Part shown: in pieces, positions 22,017 to 60,819 of the stretch
Layout of the letters: each line of letters begins with the position of its first letter
How positions within the stretch are numbered: the stretch's first letter is position 1
NCBI GenBank assembly: GCA_000149265.1
Contig: CH003021.1
Coordinates: 1,136,462-1,200,461, forward strand
DNA length: 64,000 nucleotides
Source of the DNA: Ciona savignyi
Lineage: Eukaryota; Chordata; Ascidiacea; Phlebobranchia; Cionidae
Direction of reading: 5' to 3'
Program-made: the position numbers and the translations under genes
Notes under the pieces: generated by a model
What the model saw: only the letters and a program-made list of their open reading frames with translations
Database searches by the model: none
What the model was told of the DNA's origin: nothing

Positions 22017-25000
22017 TTAACATCTTAAATCAAATTTAATTTTAAATGGCGACTTGTTAAATGAAGTTCCAAATGAGAAACAATTGGAACCGCCACCAAA
22101 GAAAGTCAATACACATTCACTTGTTTTCTTGGTAAGGCAACTGACATGGCCAAGAAGCCGTATAGGAGAATTGTGAACAGAACATGGAAGTGAGATTCTT
22201 TTGTACCATGTTTTAGTGGCTAAGTTAATAACAGCAATGTCATCACAAGATCTGTGTGAAAACTGGACTCCACCAACAAGTAATAAAATATTACCCATAA
22301 TATGAGAGGTGTGGGAATAACGGGGGAAAAGCTTTGGTTGGATATCCAAACCGCTGGGGAAAAAAGAAAGGTATTTTAGTATTACTAGTATTCAACGTAA
22401 CAAAATATGGTAGATTAGGACAGGATATTTAGGTTTATCATGCTCACTTAGTAATATCATTGATAGAAGCCGAACATTGGGGATAAAACTTGAATATCAT
22501 TTTATTATTGTAGATACAAAACTGCATAGGAAAAGGGTGAGGAGGTCGTCAGAATGGGTAATCATTAAATAACATAGTGTCCACAGTCAAATTCCAGAGC
22601 TATTGCAGTGTGTTTAATATGATGGAGACACTGCTACTTAAATACAATTCTACTAGGTTAAAAAAACATTATTTATGCCTTGCCCGTCGACCCAACTGAA
22701 TAGATACATTTAATAGGTTAAATGGCTAGCAGTAGCAAACCAATCTAATTAACTTTTAACGGTCCACAAACAAAAAGGTAGAGTAACCATGATATAACAT
22801 ATGAAGTGCAGGCATGCAGCCAATGCGTCTGTGTCAAAAGCTTACCGTAAACTTAATAGTTGCGATCTTTTACAAAACTGTAGCATAAAAACATCATTTA
22901 GTGGATTCAAATCCTTCCCTAAACCTCCTGAAATAATGACGCTTCTTGTTGGGGTGTTTTCCCACAGAACAGCAGAGTGAGAATGTCTTGGCTTAAAATG
23001 ATCAGATTCGTTTTTCCATTTCGACCAGATCAGAGAGTTTATATCGAAACTCCAGATATCATTAAAAACTGTTAAGCTGTTTCTGCCACCCACAACAATA
23101 ATTTGATGATCCACAATTGAAGATGAATGCCGCCAACGTGGTTCGGGTTTTACATTTGAATTTGGCTTGACTGTTCTTTGTGTATAGTTGAAATTTTCAC
23201 CTCGTTTAAAAATTTCTATCATCCTCAAAGAATTTGTGCATGACACTGGCGAAGTTCGACCACCAAACATGAAAATTGACGTTGAATTTAAGTCTATCTG
23301 ATAACTTACCAAACTGGCATGTAACGGACTTGATAGCTCATCAAGCGCATTATGGCATATATAAAAATCATTCGTTGACAAGTTAAACAATGAAATCTTT
23401 TTTAAGCGGGAATGTGGCAATGCTGTTGGGCTGTTTTCCATCAATGGTATACCATATCCGCCAGCAAGAATGACCTACCCCAAAACATGATGTTAAAATA
23501 ATAAATTTCAAAATGGAATACTCATGATCAACACTTCAGGTTAGGAAAACACAATAGGTGTTCTAGCACTTACATATTTATTCTGTAGTATTGAAGTTAA
23601 AGCCATACAATGACCATATGCTTGCACTGAACCAATTTTCAAATCTGCCTGCACCATATGTGATTGCTCAACTGGTACATTGGACATTTCTGTAAAAATT
23701 GCAATAACTTCAAAGTCTGTTAATAGCACTATTTAAACATTAAAATGTACCTGGTAATGGTTCCTGAATTTTGAAAGCATCAACACAGATTTTAGTCAAT
23801 GTGCTTGATATTGAATTAGTGCTCAGCATTATAAAATAGTGCATACACATTTGATGCCAACCTTCAAATTCATCGAACATTTCTAGCTTTTCAACTCTTC
23901 TCCGCTCTTCCAATGAAATTAAGTTGGTGTAGAAAGAGTGAAGATCAATGGCATTGGAAACATGGAATCCAAACTTTTTATGCCGAGATTTGTGTGATTC
24001 TATTGTCGGGAAATCACATATGGAGAGTAGAGGGCTACCCAATTTTTCAAAGTGCCTAGTAAATACAAGCACCAGTTAAACTGGATTCGAAAATAATTAT
24101 TTTATTATGACTTGCTCTCTGTCACCTGTAACAAACGATTATGCACATTTATAAAAAAAGATTAATACCTGCGCATAACTTGTCCAAAACCATCATGGGG
24201 AAATATTTGCTCAAAAATGCACAAAAATGAATTGCTGAAGTTGTGATTGATCCAACTTAACACTCTAGATGACTGACTTCCTGTTAAATACTATAAAAAA
24301 TATTAAAATCTATAGCAAGAATGGGTGGTATGAAATAAAATAACTACCGCAAGCACAACTTCTGAAATGAACAATGTTGGTTGGGTAAAGTCGATTTCAA
24401 CCTCAGTTAGCAAATCTCGTAACTGGGGTCCAATAGTGCGTAAATCGTAACCAATAGCTGCATAATCGTCTGTCCTGCATAAGTACAAAATAAACCAAAC
24501 TGATAAGGTAGTCTATGTAATACTACCACCTTTATACCAAACAAATTTAAACAGGTATAATTGAGTTTATTTAGGCTTTGTTATTCAAATGGAATGCTTT
24601 GTATCCACTGGGTAAAGGCTTGCATTTAAGTATAGGGGTATATCAGGGGTCGGCAACCTGTGACTCGTTCATCCTTCTGATATGACCCTTATTAATTTGA
24701 TTGCTACTGTAGTTTTCCTTTTATTGTGAAACTATTATTAGTTTTGCGGCTCCCAGTGATTTATATATTGTGGAATATTTTTTAAAATTGCTCGTTAAGT
24801 GCAAAAGTCTGCCGACCCGTGGTATATATACGCCAGACTGAGTTACAAAACCCAGAATACGGTTATCTTTATCAGCTTCACTGTAATTGATAATTATCCT
24901 TGTTTTTTATTATTGGAATAGCACAAAAGTTTTTAATGGAATAGCACAAAATAATATTGTCAGAATAAGCAGAATGAATCCCTCAAATATAATACAATAA

Positions 25001-28000
25001 CATGTTATTGGTAAACGAATTCAATTAAGTAATAAACAATTACATACTTGCATATTACGTTATGGCCATTTTTATTAATAGAAGTGCTTTGATATAGGCC
25101 AAATTCTGATCCAAGGTTGACTTTTCTGTTCATTACCCCAGGAAAATCAATTTCCACATACTTCAGTTTCTGTTTATCTTGATAGCGATTAAAAAAATCC
25201 TTGGCCCAGAAGTACCTGGTATCAAATCCAGCACCAATCGATATAATTTGCTTCACATTGCTGTCAAGTTCACCTTAAAATTGTTTAAAAACACACACAC
25301 CGCGTTAGCTAAATGGAAACTTTATATTTTTATTGTTTTAGAATGAAAAAAAAACGATTATACATTTCCCTAAGTTTTAATCAAAGAAAATATTAGGAAA
25401 TAAATAAATTCAGTTCTAATTATTGAAACTGGATTTAAATTGGTATTTAGGATTCGTATCCCTGAAGACTCAATTCCAAAGTAACCAAAATTCTATTTCG
25501 CACATCGTTTATGTCAATAAACGGACATATAGAGCATAGTCATAAATGTTTGTTCCAAGAGTTAAAAATAAATGGGCTTTGGCTTATACCACAAATCTCC
25601 ATGCCCACATTTAGTTTTAGGGGAAATGTTGCACTGTTAGTTCTGAATTATGACAAAGACATTGCTACAGTTTTTGCTTAACCCTGAACAGCATTTAAGT
25701 AGGCCAAAGCAAAACAACCAAGAATTTTCCAAGGCGAATGACACATTTCACCACCTTTTGGCTAATGGTAGGGATGCACAATATAGAATTTCGAATCTTT
25801 GAGATTCGAATCTCTAGGGATTCGAATCTTTACAAGCAATTTAATAAGAATCAGTTAGGATTCGAAATTAAAAACGTAATATATTGGGCTGCGATCCAAC
25901 GCGCAACAACACGCGTGATGCCGATTATGCAGACGTCAGCGTATCGTTTCAGCAAGCGTGCGACAATGGATAACTATGATAAGAAACTTTTGGTGAATCG
26001 TCATTGAAGTAAATTCGTAATCTCAAAATTGTAAAATGGCTTCTTCATTCGTATGTAATACCCGTAATGCGTTTATCCATACCGAAAGTGCATCTATCGT
26101 GCAAAAGCGTCCGAACATTTTCTAAAGCGGTAGCTGACCGTAGCTCGGAAATACAACTTGCATCAAAGCACAACAACATTATCTTATCAGTTGTCCCATA
26201 CACGTGCATCGTGGACAGACGCGCTTAAAACGAACGCACGCACAAAGAAAGTAGGTCACGTTCGCCAGGCTGTAATCACGTGGTTAATCGCACCTTTAAA
26301 TATGACGCAATTATTTTAAAGGCAGAAGAGTTATTTACAGACTAAACACGTTAGTATTTGCAATATATATTTCACTTAAACAACTATGTTTTCAATAAAC
26401 ACAATGAATGATAACCTATGTGTTATTTAGTTAGATGATTTTGCAGTGATTAATTTATTATACTTTTACCAATGTATAAATGTGTTAAATAGTAAATTAA
26501 TGTTTAATTGTGCAAGGGCATTAATAGCTAGTCTTGATACCAAACTGGTGAAATAAAAATTGTCTGGTGTTTGGGAGCATTTTTCTCAGCCATTCATTTC
26601 AACAACAACCTACTAGACTATTATCCTCCCCCATGGCAGATAGTGTTTAGAGATGTTACATATGATTAAAAAAATATGTAATGGTAGAATATTGTTGGAC
26701 TACGTAAATTGCTCTCATCACAGTTTAAAAGCATATGGCTAATTCACTATAAATGAGAAAATATATGCACAGCATAGCAAATTTAAATACATGGTAAAAC
26801 ATTCTAGAATAGGATTCGAAATTGTAGATTCGAAATATATTATTCTAGAATATTCTAGAATACCTAACTATCCTATATTGTGCATCCCTAGCTAATGGTT
26901 AAAAAATTTAACAAATATATTTAAAGTGTTAACTAAATATTTGACAAAATTACATTTGTTTAACTGTGAAAAAGACTATTAAAAGTTATTGCAACTAGAT
27001 TGGTATAATACATAATAGTTAACCAAATCCTTTTTTATCATATTTTTTTTTGGTTTACATCATGTTAACTACTGATTAATAGTTTTGCCCATGTTTATAA
27101 TGTTAGCAATTCGCCAAACAAAATACATACTTAATAAGAACAGTTGTACCACATATTCAATAGCCTTTGACCGAAGATAATAACCTCGATTGATCAGTGC
27201 TGATCTTTTTTGTGGTTTCTTAACAAAGTACTTTAAGTATTGGTCTTCAATGTAGTTGAGATTTGACATAGAAAGCTTACTGACAATGCTGCTGTCATTT
27301 GTGCCTTGAACCTGGCGGAACAATGTTTTAAAGTTAAGATGTACCGGGCATATGCCTGGTAGAAGAAATCAAAACAAAATTTTCACTACACTTTGGATGA
27401 TCAATGCGACAAGAAATGCTGGTCCAATTTTGCCTGTTTTTTCACACTAAGTATATCAAAAGTGTTGCTTATTACCCTGTTAACAAAATTGACTAATACA
27501 TATTAAGTTTAAGTATGATAATAGTATCATCCAAATATAGGTGCATAATATTATTTATGTGCGATTAAACAAGCTTATCATAGGATTACCCAATAAAATT
27601 CAGGCACACATATTTATATACATTTACAGTTGTCCAAGAATCAAATATATCACATGATGTTGTCAAGTTTTACATGGCAAATATGAAAACCAACAGTGAA
27701 TTAGTAACCAGTCATCGGTTAAATGATACATTTTGCCCTCGCACACCGTAGAATTCCCGGTTAAAAAAAGTTTGGTGAAATTCAGAGAAAAAAATTTGCA
27801 ATAGGATGTTTTTTTAGTAAAAATATTTTATTTTGTCTTTTGACGCAAAAATGTTTGTTTGTCTTTTTGAAGCAAAAAAAAATTATTGCCAACAACCCCA
27901 GTCCTTAATTACAGTTTTACAAGTAAACCCAATTTCCATTGTTTTGTGTATTTTCCATATTTCTTTTAGTTTTCCCGATCCAATACATTGCTTTAGTCTC

Positions 28001-28147
28001 CGTTCCCAACTTTTTATTAATGGACGGGTTTTATTAAGCAATATATGCAAGATGCCTTGCTCAAGGATACAATAAAATAGCGCAGAATAAGAAACTAATA
28101 GGTAAATAAGCCACTACCTGAACAGAACTTGATTTTGCAACATCCAT
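22017..28147 (-). CDS. TYW4/LCMT2: tRNA wybutosine-synthesizing protein 4 (leucine carboxyl methyltransferase 2)
   Basis: Nine exons (minus): 28118-28147, 27131-27311, 25048-25273, 24348-24474, 24169-24290, 23751-24055, 23574-23689, 22846-23474, 22017-22353; 690 aa, near the human length. The enzyme uses S-adenosylmethionine for the last methylation/methoxycarbonylation of wybutosine next to the anticodon of tRNA-Phe. Residues ~10-350 are the leucine-carboxyl-methyltransferase domain: QGTNDSSIVSK, INRGYYLRSKAIE, the SAM-binding ISIGAGFDTRYF, DYAAIGYDLR and FDEFEGWHQM. The rest is a kelch-type propeller (MFGGRTSPVS, RWRHSSSIV, PRHSHSAV, PRYSHTSHI) ending in the family-typical NCFSFGTSFN. Exon 1 is a 30-nt micro-exon chosen because exon 2 has no in-frame ATG and its phase and position fit. 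Exon 7 could start 27 nt earlier in the same frame (acceptor near 23717). Confidence 0.92.
22416..22700 (-). repeat. Highly degenerate SINE in intron 8 of TYW4
   Basis: Tail AGGACAGGATATT, CAGAGCTATTGCAGTGTGTT and TGCCTTGCCC occur in the order of the main SINE family, but most of the rest has drifted. Confidence 0.45.
24644..24821. mobile_element. 178-bp hAT-like MITE in intron 3 of TYW4
   Basis: Terminal inverted repeats CAGGGGTCGGCAAC and its counterpart ending GCCGACCCGTG. Flanks GGGTATAT and GTATATAT are a possible imperfect 8-bp duplication. Confidence 0.6.
25769..26890. mobile_element. 1.1-kb hAT-like non-autonomous element in intron 2 of TYW4
   Basis: Ends TAGGGATGCACAATATAG / CTATATTGTGCATCCCTA are exact inverted repeats, flanked on both sides by the 8-bp duplication GCTAATGG. 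TAGGG-starting ends with 8-bp duplications are characteristic of hAT elements. The interior has subterminal GATTCGAATC-type repeats near both ends and no intact transposase. Confidence 0.85.
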
Positions 28148-31100
28148 TTTAAAATCAAGCATTTGGGGCTTGTAGAAAAAAATTGCCAAACTTCGACAAC
28201 GTGCTTACAACATGGGAATTCCCCAATTAAAAACACCAACTGAAAAATGCAAAACGTCACAATAAGCAGATATTTCGGTGACTTGCTTATTCAAGTATTA
28301 ATGTAAAATTTGGATAAAAAGAGCGAAATATAGTATTACTATTACCGGGTGTAGGTATATATATTATTGATATGTTCTAATTCGCCTACTGTCGACCGAA
28401 TACCTTGATGGTTAGCGTGTCGTTTTTCAGCTGAAATGTTGCAGATACAATGAGGGATAGAATAGAATAAATATTCATGTTTATACCCGTGAATAGGAAA
28501 ACCAAGATGGTTAACACAGGGCAATCGTCAGATTACCTCGCGCCCACCGTCGGGTTACCGGAGCTATTGTAGTGTGTTATGTATGATTCACACGTTCCTT
28601 CAATTTAGTAGACCCCATTAATCCGCTGGGTTCAGGCAATGTCCGTTAAGTGCCTTGCCCAAAGACACAACCGACGAGCTAGCGACCAGTTTCGAACCTA
28701 CAACCCTTCGGCTGAAAGGCGACGCACTAAACCACCAGACAAACCAACTGCCAGTGTACTAAAACGCCCCTGCGTTTTTCCCTTCACGTTGAAGCATGAG
28801 TATATTAACCTATACTTTACTAGCGTATTTTTATACGACAATATGAACAAATGAATCGATTCATAACAAGTCCAGATAGATATTTTGATCCCCTTATATA
28901 AAAACTGCAATACGACCCGGCGACAGAAAACCGGAGGTATTCAATATACTATGTAGAGGTGCGACTGCCGGCAACTGTCTACGTGAGAAGTTGCAATATG
29001 CTTAAACGGCTGCTTGTTATTTAGAATTTTAACTAACGCGTCACTAACCAATACTTAATGGTTTAATATGAGAAAAATAAAAATACCAAATCGATGGTGG
29101 GAAGTATTCGAAGAAGTTCTTGTAAATGGCGTTTTTAGGAGAAAATTATATATACAGTTAAGAAATCACACCCAATTTAAGCAAAGAAAACAATATTTAT
29201 AAATTGTGACTGAGCAAAATAATGAACTCTTATCTTAACAATAAACACGAAAATGATTTCAAAAAAATTAAAACTTACGAAGACCATCAAATTGGTTTTA
29301 GAACGTGGAAACTTTCGAGTAAAAGCCGAATCACTAATCCGCTCAATTATTTGGTCGAATGGTGGATCAAGCAGTCAAACTTACTCTTTCATTTAATTTA
29401 ATTACTTAGCATCAGACACAGAATATTAAAAGCTACCTTTAAGCTGCTATGGGCATGCAACTACATTATATAGGTATAAGCCCAAACAGAACAGTTATAT
29501 TTTAGGGTGCTCTCTTTAGTTTTAGAACACGGTGGGATATACAATTCCATATTCATAGGCAGTATAGTTATATGTCGAATATATCTTAATAGCGGTAATA
29601 ACATGCGCTATTTAAATAGAAAAATACCTCCTATAAATAAATTTTATTAAAATGATATGATGGCAAATATAAAATAAATTTATCATTTAAAAAAATGTGG
29701 AATTATATATTATAAAATTGTTAGTATATTAAAATTCAATATAGCGCCCTTTTTAAAACATTATCATGTAAAGGTATTGGAAACAGTGTTAGGTGATAAG
29801 CCTATAGGTAAGTTAAACGATAGCGCACACGAGGAATATAGGCCTGTGCAAAGCGTGCTTCGTTTCGTATGGATTTCCCGCGGGGCAGCGCACACTATGT
29901 TATTTCGGTAGTTAGATTGACATGTTCAAGTGGCAACATCAAAATGAAATGGATTAATCGAGTTTTTAAGCGAGCATACATTGGCGAAACGTAAGCCTAT
30001 TACTTACCATTTTCTACTATATTTTGTGATTGTGCATAACTGTATTCCTCATTAGGCTACATACGAAATTTGTTGGCCTTTGCAGAAAAGGTTGACTACA
30101 ATTTTAGTAAATTGAAAGAATTTTCCAGGAAAGGGATTGATTATTCATCGCAATTTTCTACGTAGTTAGGTAACTAGCTATACGATGGAATCATGTAACA
30201 TTTGTCATTTCATCACTTATTAAAACTATGAAATAATACTAAAATTGCCAAATATCGATACGTTAAAAAATAATATTAAAAAATATATGTTGTGCTTCAT
30301 ATTAAGCAAGATATGGTAATAGAAACGTTTTCATGGTCATTTTTACATATAGCCTTAATGTCCAAATAAAAGTATATTGTTGGGCACTATTGACATCAAG
30401 TGAACAAATGCTATTGACACCATCAAAATTCGCATTGGAATGGGTGTAAATCAGGCGATATTAAATGAGCAAAGAGCTGTATCTATTAGGTTTAGTCTAA
30501 GATTTAAAACAAAACGATTGATTCAACTTCCATGAGACTGAACGGATGCCTGGGATAATGATAAATAGGGTCTGGAAATTATTGGTTTGTTGAGTTATTA
30601 GCGGCAAAGACAGCCGTTTATCATATTTTAAAGAGTGTTTGAATACAAGGAAGCGTTTGGCTTTTAAATGCGGCGCATCTTTCAATCACATATTTTCCCG
30701 GCGTTTATACTATGTGTCGTATACGCCGCTTTCCTGAACGTGTCACGAAATCTGAGTCTTTTCACGCCCACTTAAAATAAACAAAGCTCCTAGAAATTCA
30801 TACCATTAGGATATTCGTTATCAATGAGCATCAGACAGACAGCGATGCAAAAACAGAAACTGAACAAACGATATTAACGTATTATTTCATCGCAATATTG
30901 AACCTTAGTTCTAATATTATAATCAGGCCTAGAATAATCAAGTAAGCAATAGTAATTAAATCATTGCCATTCGGCTGGTTGACGTATTTTTGTCCGGGCA
31001 GGTATTTTGAATTGAGTATCCTGTTGCCGGTAGATTATTAATATAGGCCTAACAGAAGAGTTAGAATAGCAAATGTGACCGTTGCTGCTCTTGGTTAAAA
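28148..31100. other. Divergent spacer between TYW4 and ferlin
   Basis: It must hold both promoters. The only recognisable item is a SINE (28454-28748). A slightly GC-richer patch at 29820-29996 ends in a good donor (GTAAGC) and might be a non-coding first ferlin exon; that is speculative. The rest is AT-rich without visible structure. Confidence 0.5.
28454..28748 (-). repeat. tRNA-derived SINE, full length
   Basis: Tail (GGGATAGAATAGAATAAATA), body (CGCGCCCACCGTCGGGTTACC) and head (GCGACGCACTAAACCACCAGAC) are complete in reverse order. Confidence 0.8.
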
Positions 31101-56600
<25,500 letters not shown>

Positions 56601-57571
56601 TTCAAGTATGGTGCAACTATTACCATCTGGCCAAATGTTATGTGTCTTTACCCAAACACTATGTCTTTACCCAACACACCTAAATTGTTTTATTTCGTCT
56701 AGTGAGTGTAATGGAGAACGAAACCATGTGATTACATTATTCTCATTACTGTGTCCGTTCCATATTAATGTAACCTAAGCTTTATTTTTACCTTGTGCTT
56801 TATTTTGTGCTTGTGTCGATTTGCACTGTAATTCTGGAGTCGTAGCGTATTAGTGTTGTACTGATCACAATTAGACCAATGTTATTCAAGTAAATTGTAT
56901 GTGATTCTAATGTCATTGAAACCATTTTACTCCGTTTGTATCAGGATGAGAGAAATTTAAACGAAATTCAACCTATTTTTTGCACGTTATAACGTTTTAG
57001 TACGCCAGAGAAAATTCGATGATTATTTGAATAAACGTAAACCCTGAGAACACTTGCTACGTGAATGTGGGTGTCGCGTCTTGAAACATTGCTTGAACCT
57101 GGTGCCTTTTAATCGGTTAAACACAGATTACCTATTATCTGTATTATGCACAAACAGTTTTTCTAAAGTATCCAATCCTTAAATGGTGGTATTTAATCCT
57201 TAGGCGACTGAGTGTATTGCGAAACAATGCGCCGTGTTTGTTATTATATTACTATAGGTTGGAAACTTTTGTCTCTTAAATCAAACCAGGTCAATTAAAC
57301 AATCTGAAGTACCCAAAAGTGGCGGACCTATCGTTCAGGTCTTTTGACTGAACGTTTTAAAAGCGAATTTTAGAACGACTTGTGGGAAACTAATTCAAAA
57401 TTGGAACTAGTCGTTTGCAGTAAAATGTGTACGCGTCACTGATAAGCCCAGGGCGCAAACTAAAAAATGCAATTATCAGGTACACGGTATCCTAGACCGA
57501 TATGATAGTTGTGGAAGTTTTTTATGCGCGTTTGTTCTATATGACATTTTTAAACTTTATTCAACACAGCA
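56601..57571 (+). other. Ferlin 3' UTR and spacer to first EndoU gene
   Basis: 3' UTR up to about 57050, then about 500 bp that should include the EndoU upstream region. No other structure is seen. Confidence 0.6.
57030..57035 (+). promoter_or_regulatory. Polyadenylation signal of ferlin
   Basis: AATAAA about 430 nt after the ferlin stop. Confidence 0.5.
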
Positions 57572-60055
57572 ATGTCGTATTTTAGACTCCTTGTAACATT
57601 TGAATACTTAGCAGTGGTTATGGCAGTGCTAAGCCCAAGTAAGTCACTTATATGTGAGTGGGTAAGTGTGGGAAAGTAATAAACTATTTTAACATTAAAG
57701 GGCAGCGTTTGGTGAGTAACTCAGAGCTGTTGAAAATATCGCACCAAATCTCTTTGCTAGACGAAAATTCGGCCTATAGTGGTATTGAAATAAACAAACA
57801 ATGTCATACAACAAGCACGTCTACAAGAGACTGCTCTCCACAAAGGTAAATGTCCTTTTCTTTTGTTTATCATTATAATTGTTCGTCCTTTAAAAATAAG
57901 TGTTTGAAGCTGTCATTATAGGCCTACCTACGATAGGATAGGATATTCATGTTTATGGGAAAACAAAGAGGGTTAACACACCTTCAATCGTCAGATCCCC
58001 TCGCGCCCACCGTCGGTTTACCGGAGCTATTTCAGTGTCGTGTGTAGGCGATTCACACGTTTCTTCAATTTGTTAGAACCTATTCAGGTAATTTCCGTTA
58101 AGTGCCTTGCCCAAGGACACAACCGACTAGCTAGCGACCGGTTTCGAAACTTAAACATTTCGGTTGAAAGGCGTCGCACTAAACCACATGACTAACCGAT
58201 CGGACTGGACTTAATAACATCTATCTACCTTGCAGATTTTTTAACAGTATCAACCTACAAATATTAAAGAAACCGACGTACAGGACGTTTATTGCATTAC
58301 TTGACAACTATGAAATGAACCAAGGCCAACCCGAAAAGGTTATAATTGCAGATATATAGTTGATTAATGATTTGTTTAAAAAAGAGTTAAACGAAATAAA
58401 AAAATTGAATTAACAACTCGTGTAAACCGTACTTTGTTGTTAAGGTGACACGACAAGAAAGTTCTGAAGAGATTGCCTTTCTTAACGCTGTAATGTCTTC
58501 TGCTGTTGGAAGAAAGTTGTACGAATACTTAAACCGAAAGGGACTGACAGAAGAACGTACTTTCAACGATTTTAAGCGCACGCTTTACCACATCTGGTTT
58601 AAATTATACAGCAAATGGAATCACGTCCTAGATTCGTGCGGGTGAGTAGGCCAATAGCTGATTTTACAAAGTAAACTTTATCATTTGTAGCAACTATCAA
58701 TATGATCTCTTCAATTCTTTCTTTGTGAAGACATACATTTCTGAATAACAGCACAATTATTCATTTTAAACCACGAAAAACACACACAGGACCTAAGTAC
58801 AGTATCTCAAACACGACCAACCTTACGCTTAAAATAACAGCAGAAATCCAGGCTTAGAATAAAAGCGAAAAAGAGTAAAAGCGCGAACATTACATTAATT
58901 AGGCCTATACCCATTAATGTTAATAGTGCCAAAATTAATGCTTTACATTTTCTACAGATTTGAACACGTATTTGTTGGTCAAATAAAGGGAAGAAGTGTC
59001 ACAGGTCTTCACAACTGGGTGCAAATGTATCTTCTTGAGAAAAGCGGGCAGATGAACTACTATGGGTTCACCAAAGCAACGGTATACACGAATTGTCACT
59101 AACAATTAACAACTTATGAAATAAAACATACCCTTAAACTGAGTGCACACGTGACTGCTGATTCTGTTGCACGGAATCTGCAGACAGCCAGCGTCGCGAG
59201 ACATTTAACATTTGGAGGATAGAATAGAATAGGATAGGATATTCATGTTTATCCCCGTGAATGGGAAAACCAAGGGGGTTAACACAAGGGGCAATCGTCA
59301 GATCACCTCGCGCCTACCGTCGGGTTACTGGAGCTATTACAGTGTGTTGTATATGATAGATACGTCCCTTCAATTTGGTAGAACCCAATAATCCGCTGGG
59401 TTCAGGCAATGTCCGTAAAGTGCCTTGCCTAAGGACACAACTGACTAGCTACCGACCAGTTTCGCACCTGCAACCTTTTGATTGAAAGGCGACGCACTTA
59501 ACCGTTAGACCAACCGGCCAGACAAGCTCGTCACTCGGTCAATTTTAAACGGTAGGCTGCATATAAATTCGTTGCACTAACCATTCGGCCAAACTACTGT
59601 TCCTAAATGCTTATAAACAAACATGCCTGAAAACTGCGACTGCTAGATTTTTCGTACATTCGCCTAAACAGTACCGTTATTCGCCTGATTAGGGCCCACG
59701 GTCGATTGTATATATGTCAAATAATTACCCCTTTGCTTTCCAGTCCAACATGTATAGCGTTCAGTTTGCTTGGAATGGCAATGTCAAGCCAATGTCTGGT
59801 GTATGTATCGGTTCGAGTCCAGAGTTGGAGTTCGCTCTATTTACACTGTGTTACGTCACAAGGCCGGGATCTACGTAAGCTATGTGCTTGTTTTTTCAAG
59901 GTTCCTCTTATTCTAAAAAACAATTGTGCAGGTGTCGAATTAAGATGCAAGGGAAAGGCGGCGAAGTTATAAGAAGAATACAAACACACGAGTGGATCGG
60001 AGCTAATACAAACAGAGGCACAAATAGTCTCGCTTCTGCGTTCTTTAAAGTTTAA
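57572..60055 (+). CDS. EndoU-family poly(U)-specific endoribonuclease, 296 aa, seven exons
   Basis: Exons 57572-57638, 57701-57845, 58236-58338, 58445-58641, 58958-59081, 59744-59874, 59932-60055; 891 nt including the stop. The XendoU/placental-protein-11 family cleaves RNA at uridines, leaving 2',3'-cyclic phosphate ends. A hydrophobic N-terminus ([20 protein letters not shown]) indicates secretion. The EndoU domain fills the rest: [27 protein letters not shown], catalytic His in FEHVFVGQ, second His in GLHNWVQMY, catalytic-type Lys in [10 protein letters not shown], then [14 protein letters not shown]. There is no somatomedin-B module, unlike its downstream neighbour. The acidic residue that normally ends EHVFVGE is Gln here. 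An AG lies 2 nt before the ATG, so the mRNA may be trans-spliced. Confidence 0.92.
57932..58205 (-). repeat. tRNA-derived SINE in intron 2 of first EndoU gene
   Basis: Complete from the GATAGGATAGGATATTCATG tail to the head side AAACCACATGACTAACCGATCGGAC, with a small deletion near the tail. Confidence 0.8.
59221..59523 (-). repeat. tRNA-derived SINE, well-preserved, in intron 5 of first EndoU gene
   Basis: Tail, body and head are all present and close to the 55957 copy. Confidence 0.85.
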
Positions 60056-60819
60056 AGAAATGACTTTACAGGCAACACTTAGAAGGGAGAAGCTGTTCAC
60101 TAAAACTTTGAAAGCTAATTCTAACTCTGCCCTAAACACAAACCATAAAAGGTTTTCTCTGGTTTTACTGTGATATTATTACAAATCCGTGTTTACGCTT
60201 TTTTTATATTTGGAATTGACAATTTATGAGCACACAGCGTCTGCAGTCTATCAAAAAGGGGTGGAAACTTTCACGTTATAAACTGATTCAAAACAACAGA
60301 CCAAATACTGGTTTTGTGATAGTTAAACTTATAGTAGTAAGCTACCTAAAATAAACGATAATTAAAGCGTGGTTGAGGAAAGACCAGTACAGCATATTGT
60401 TTGTGATATCAGAATAATTCGAAGTATCCGGATAATTCGAACGAGCGTGTCATATCATACCATACCTAGCGTAGTATATGGAATTCACGCATCGCTTGCA
60501 CTAATGAATTTATTTTATGGTACAAGTGATCAAACATATCGACATTTGTCATACCAATGACGAACACAGAATAGTGGTTTTATTTGGTATGTATAATATG
60601 CTCGTCATTCAATGTGCTCTTTCCTTGGAGTTAAGCGTTATGAATATACCGTGGGATAACAAACACATGTAATAGGCTCTACGTACTTATTTAGAAGAAT
60701 CATTCGTGAGAAAGTCAGCAGAAGCGAAAAAGTATATTGACACGGCTAAATATGTTGTATACTTGGTATAAAATAGGTTGATAGGGGGTGTCATTTAGAT
60801 CAAACTCACAACCGTCAGA
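60056..60819 (+). other. 3' UTR of first EndoU gene and spacer to the second
   Basis: AATAAA at 60350-60355 is a likely polyadenylation signal about 300 nt after the stop. The remaining ~460 bp shows no other gene or repeat. Confidence 0.6.

Noticed and set aside
25738-26007. Open frame inside the hAT-like element
   Set aside because: It starts outside the element, crosses the terminal repeat and shows no transposase motif.
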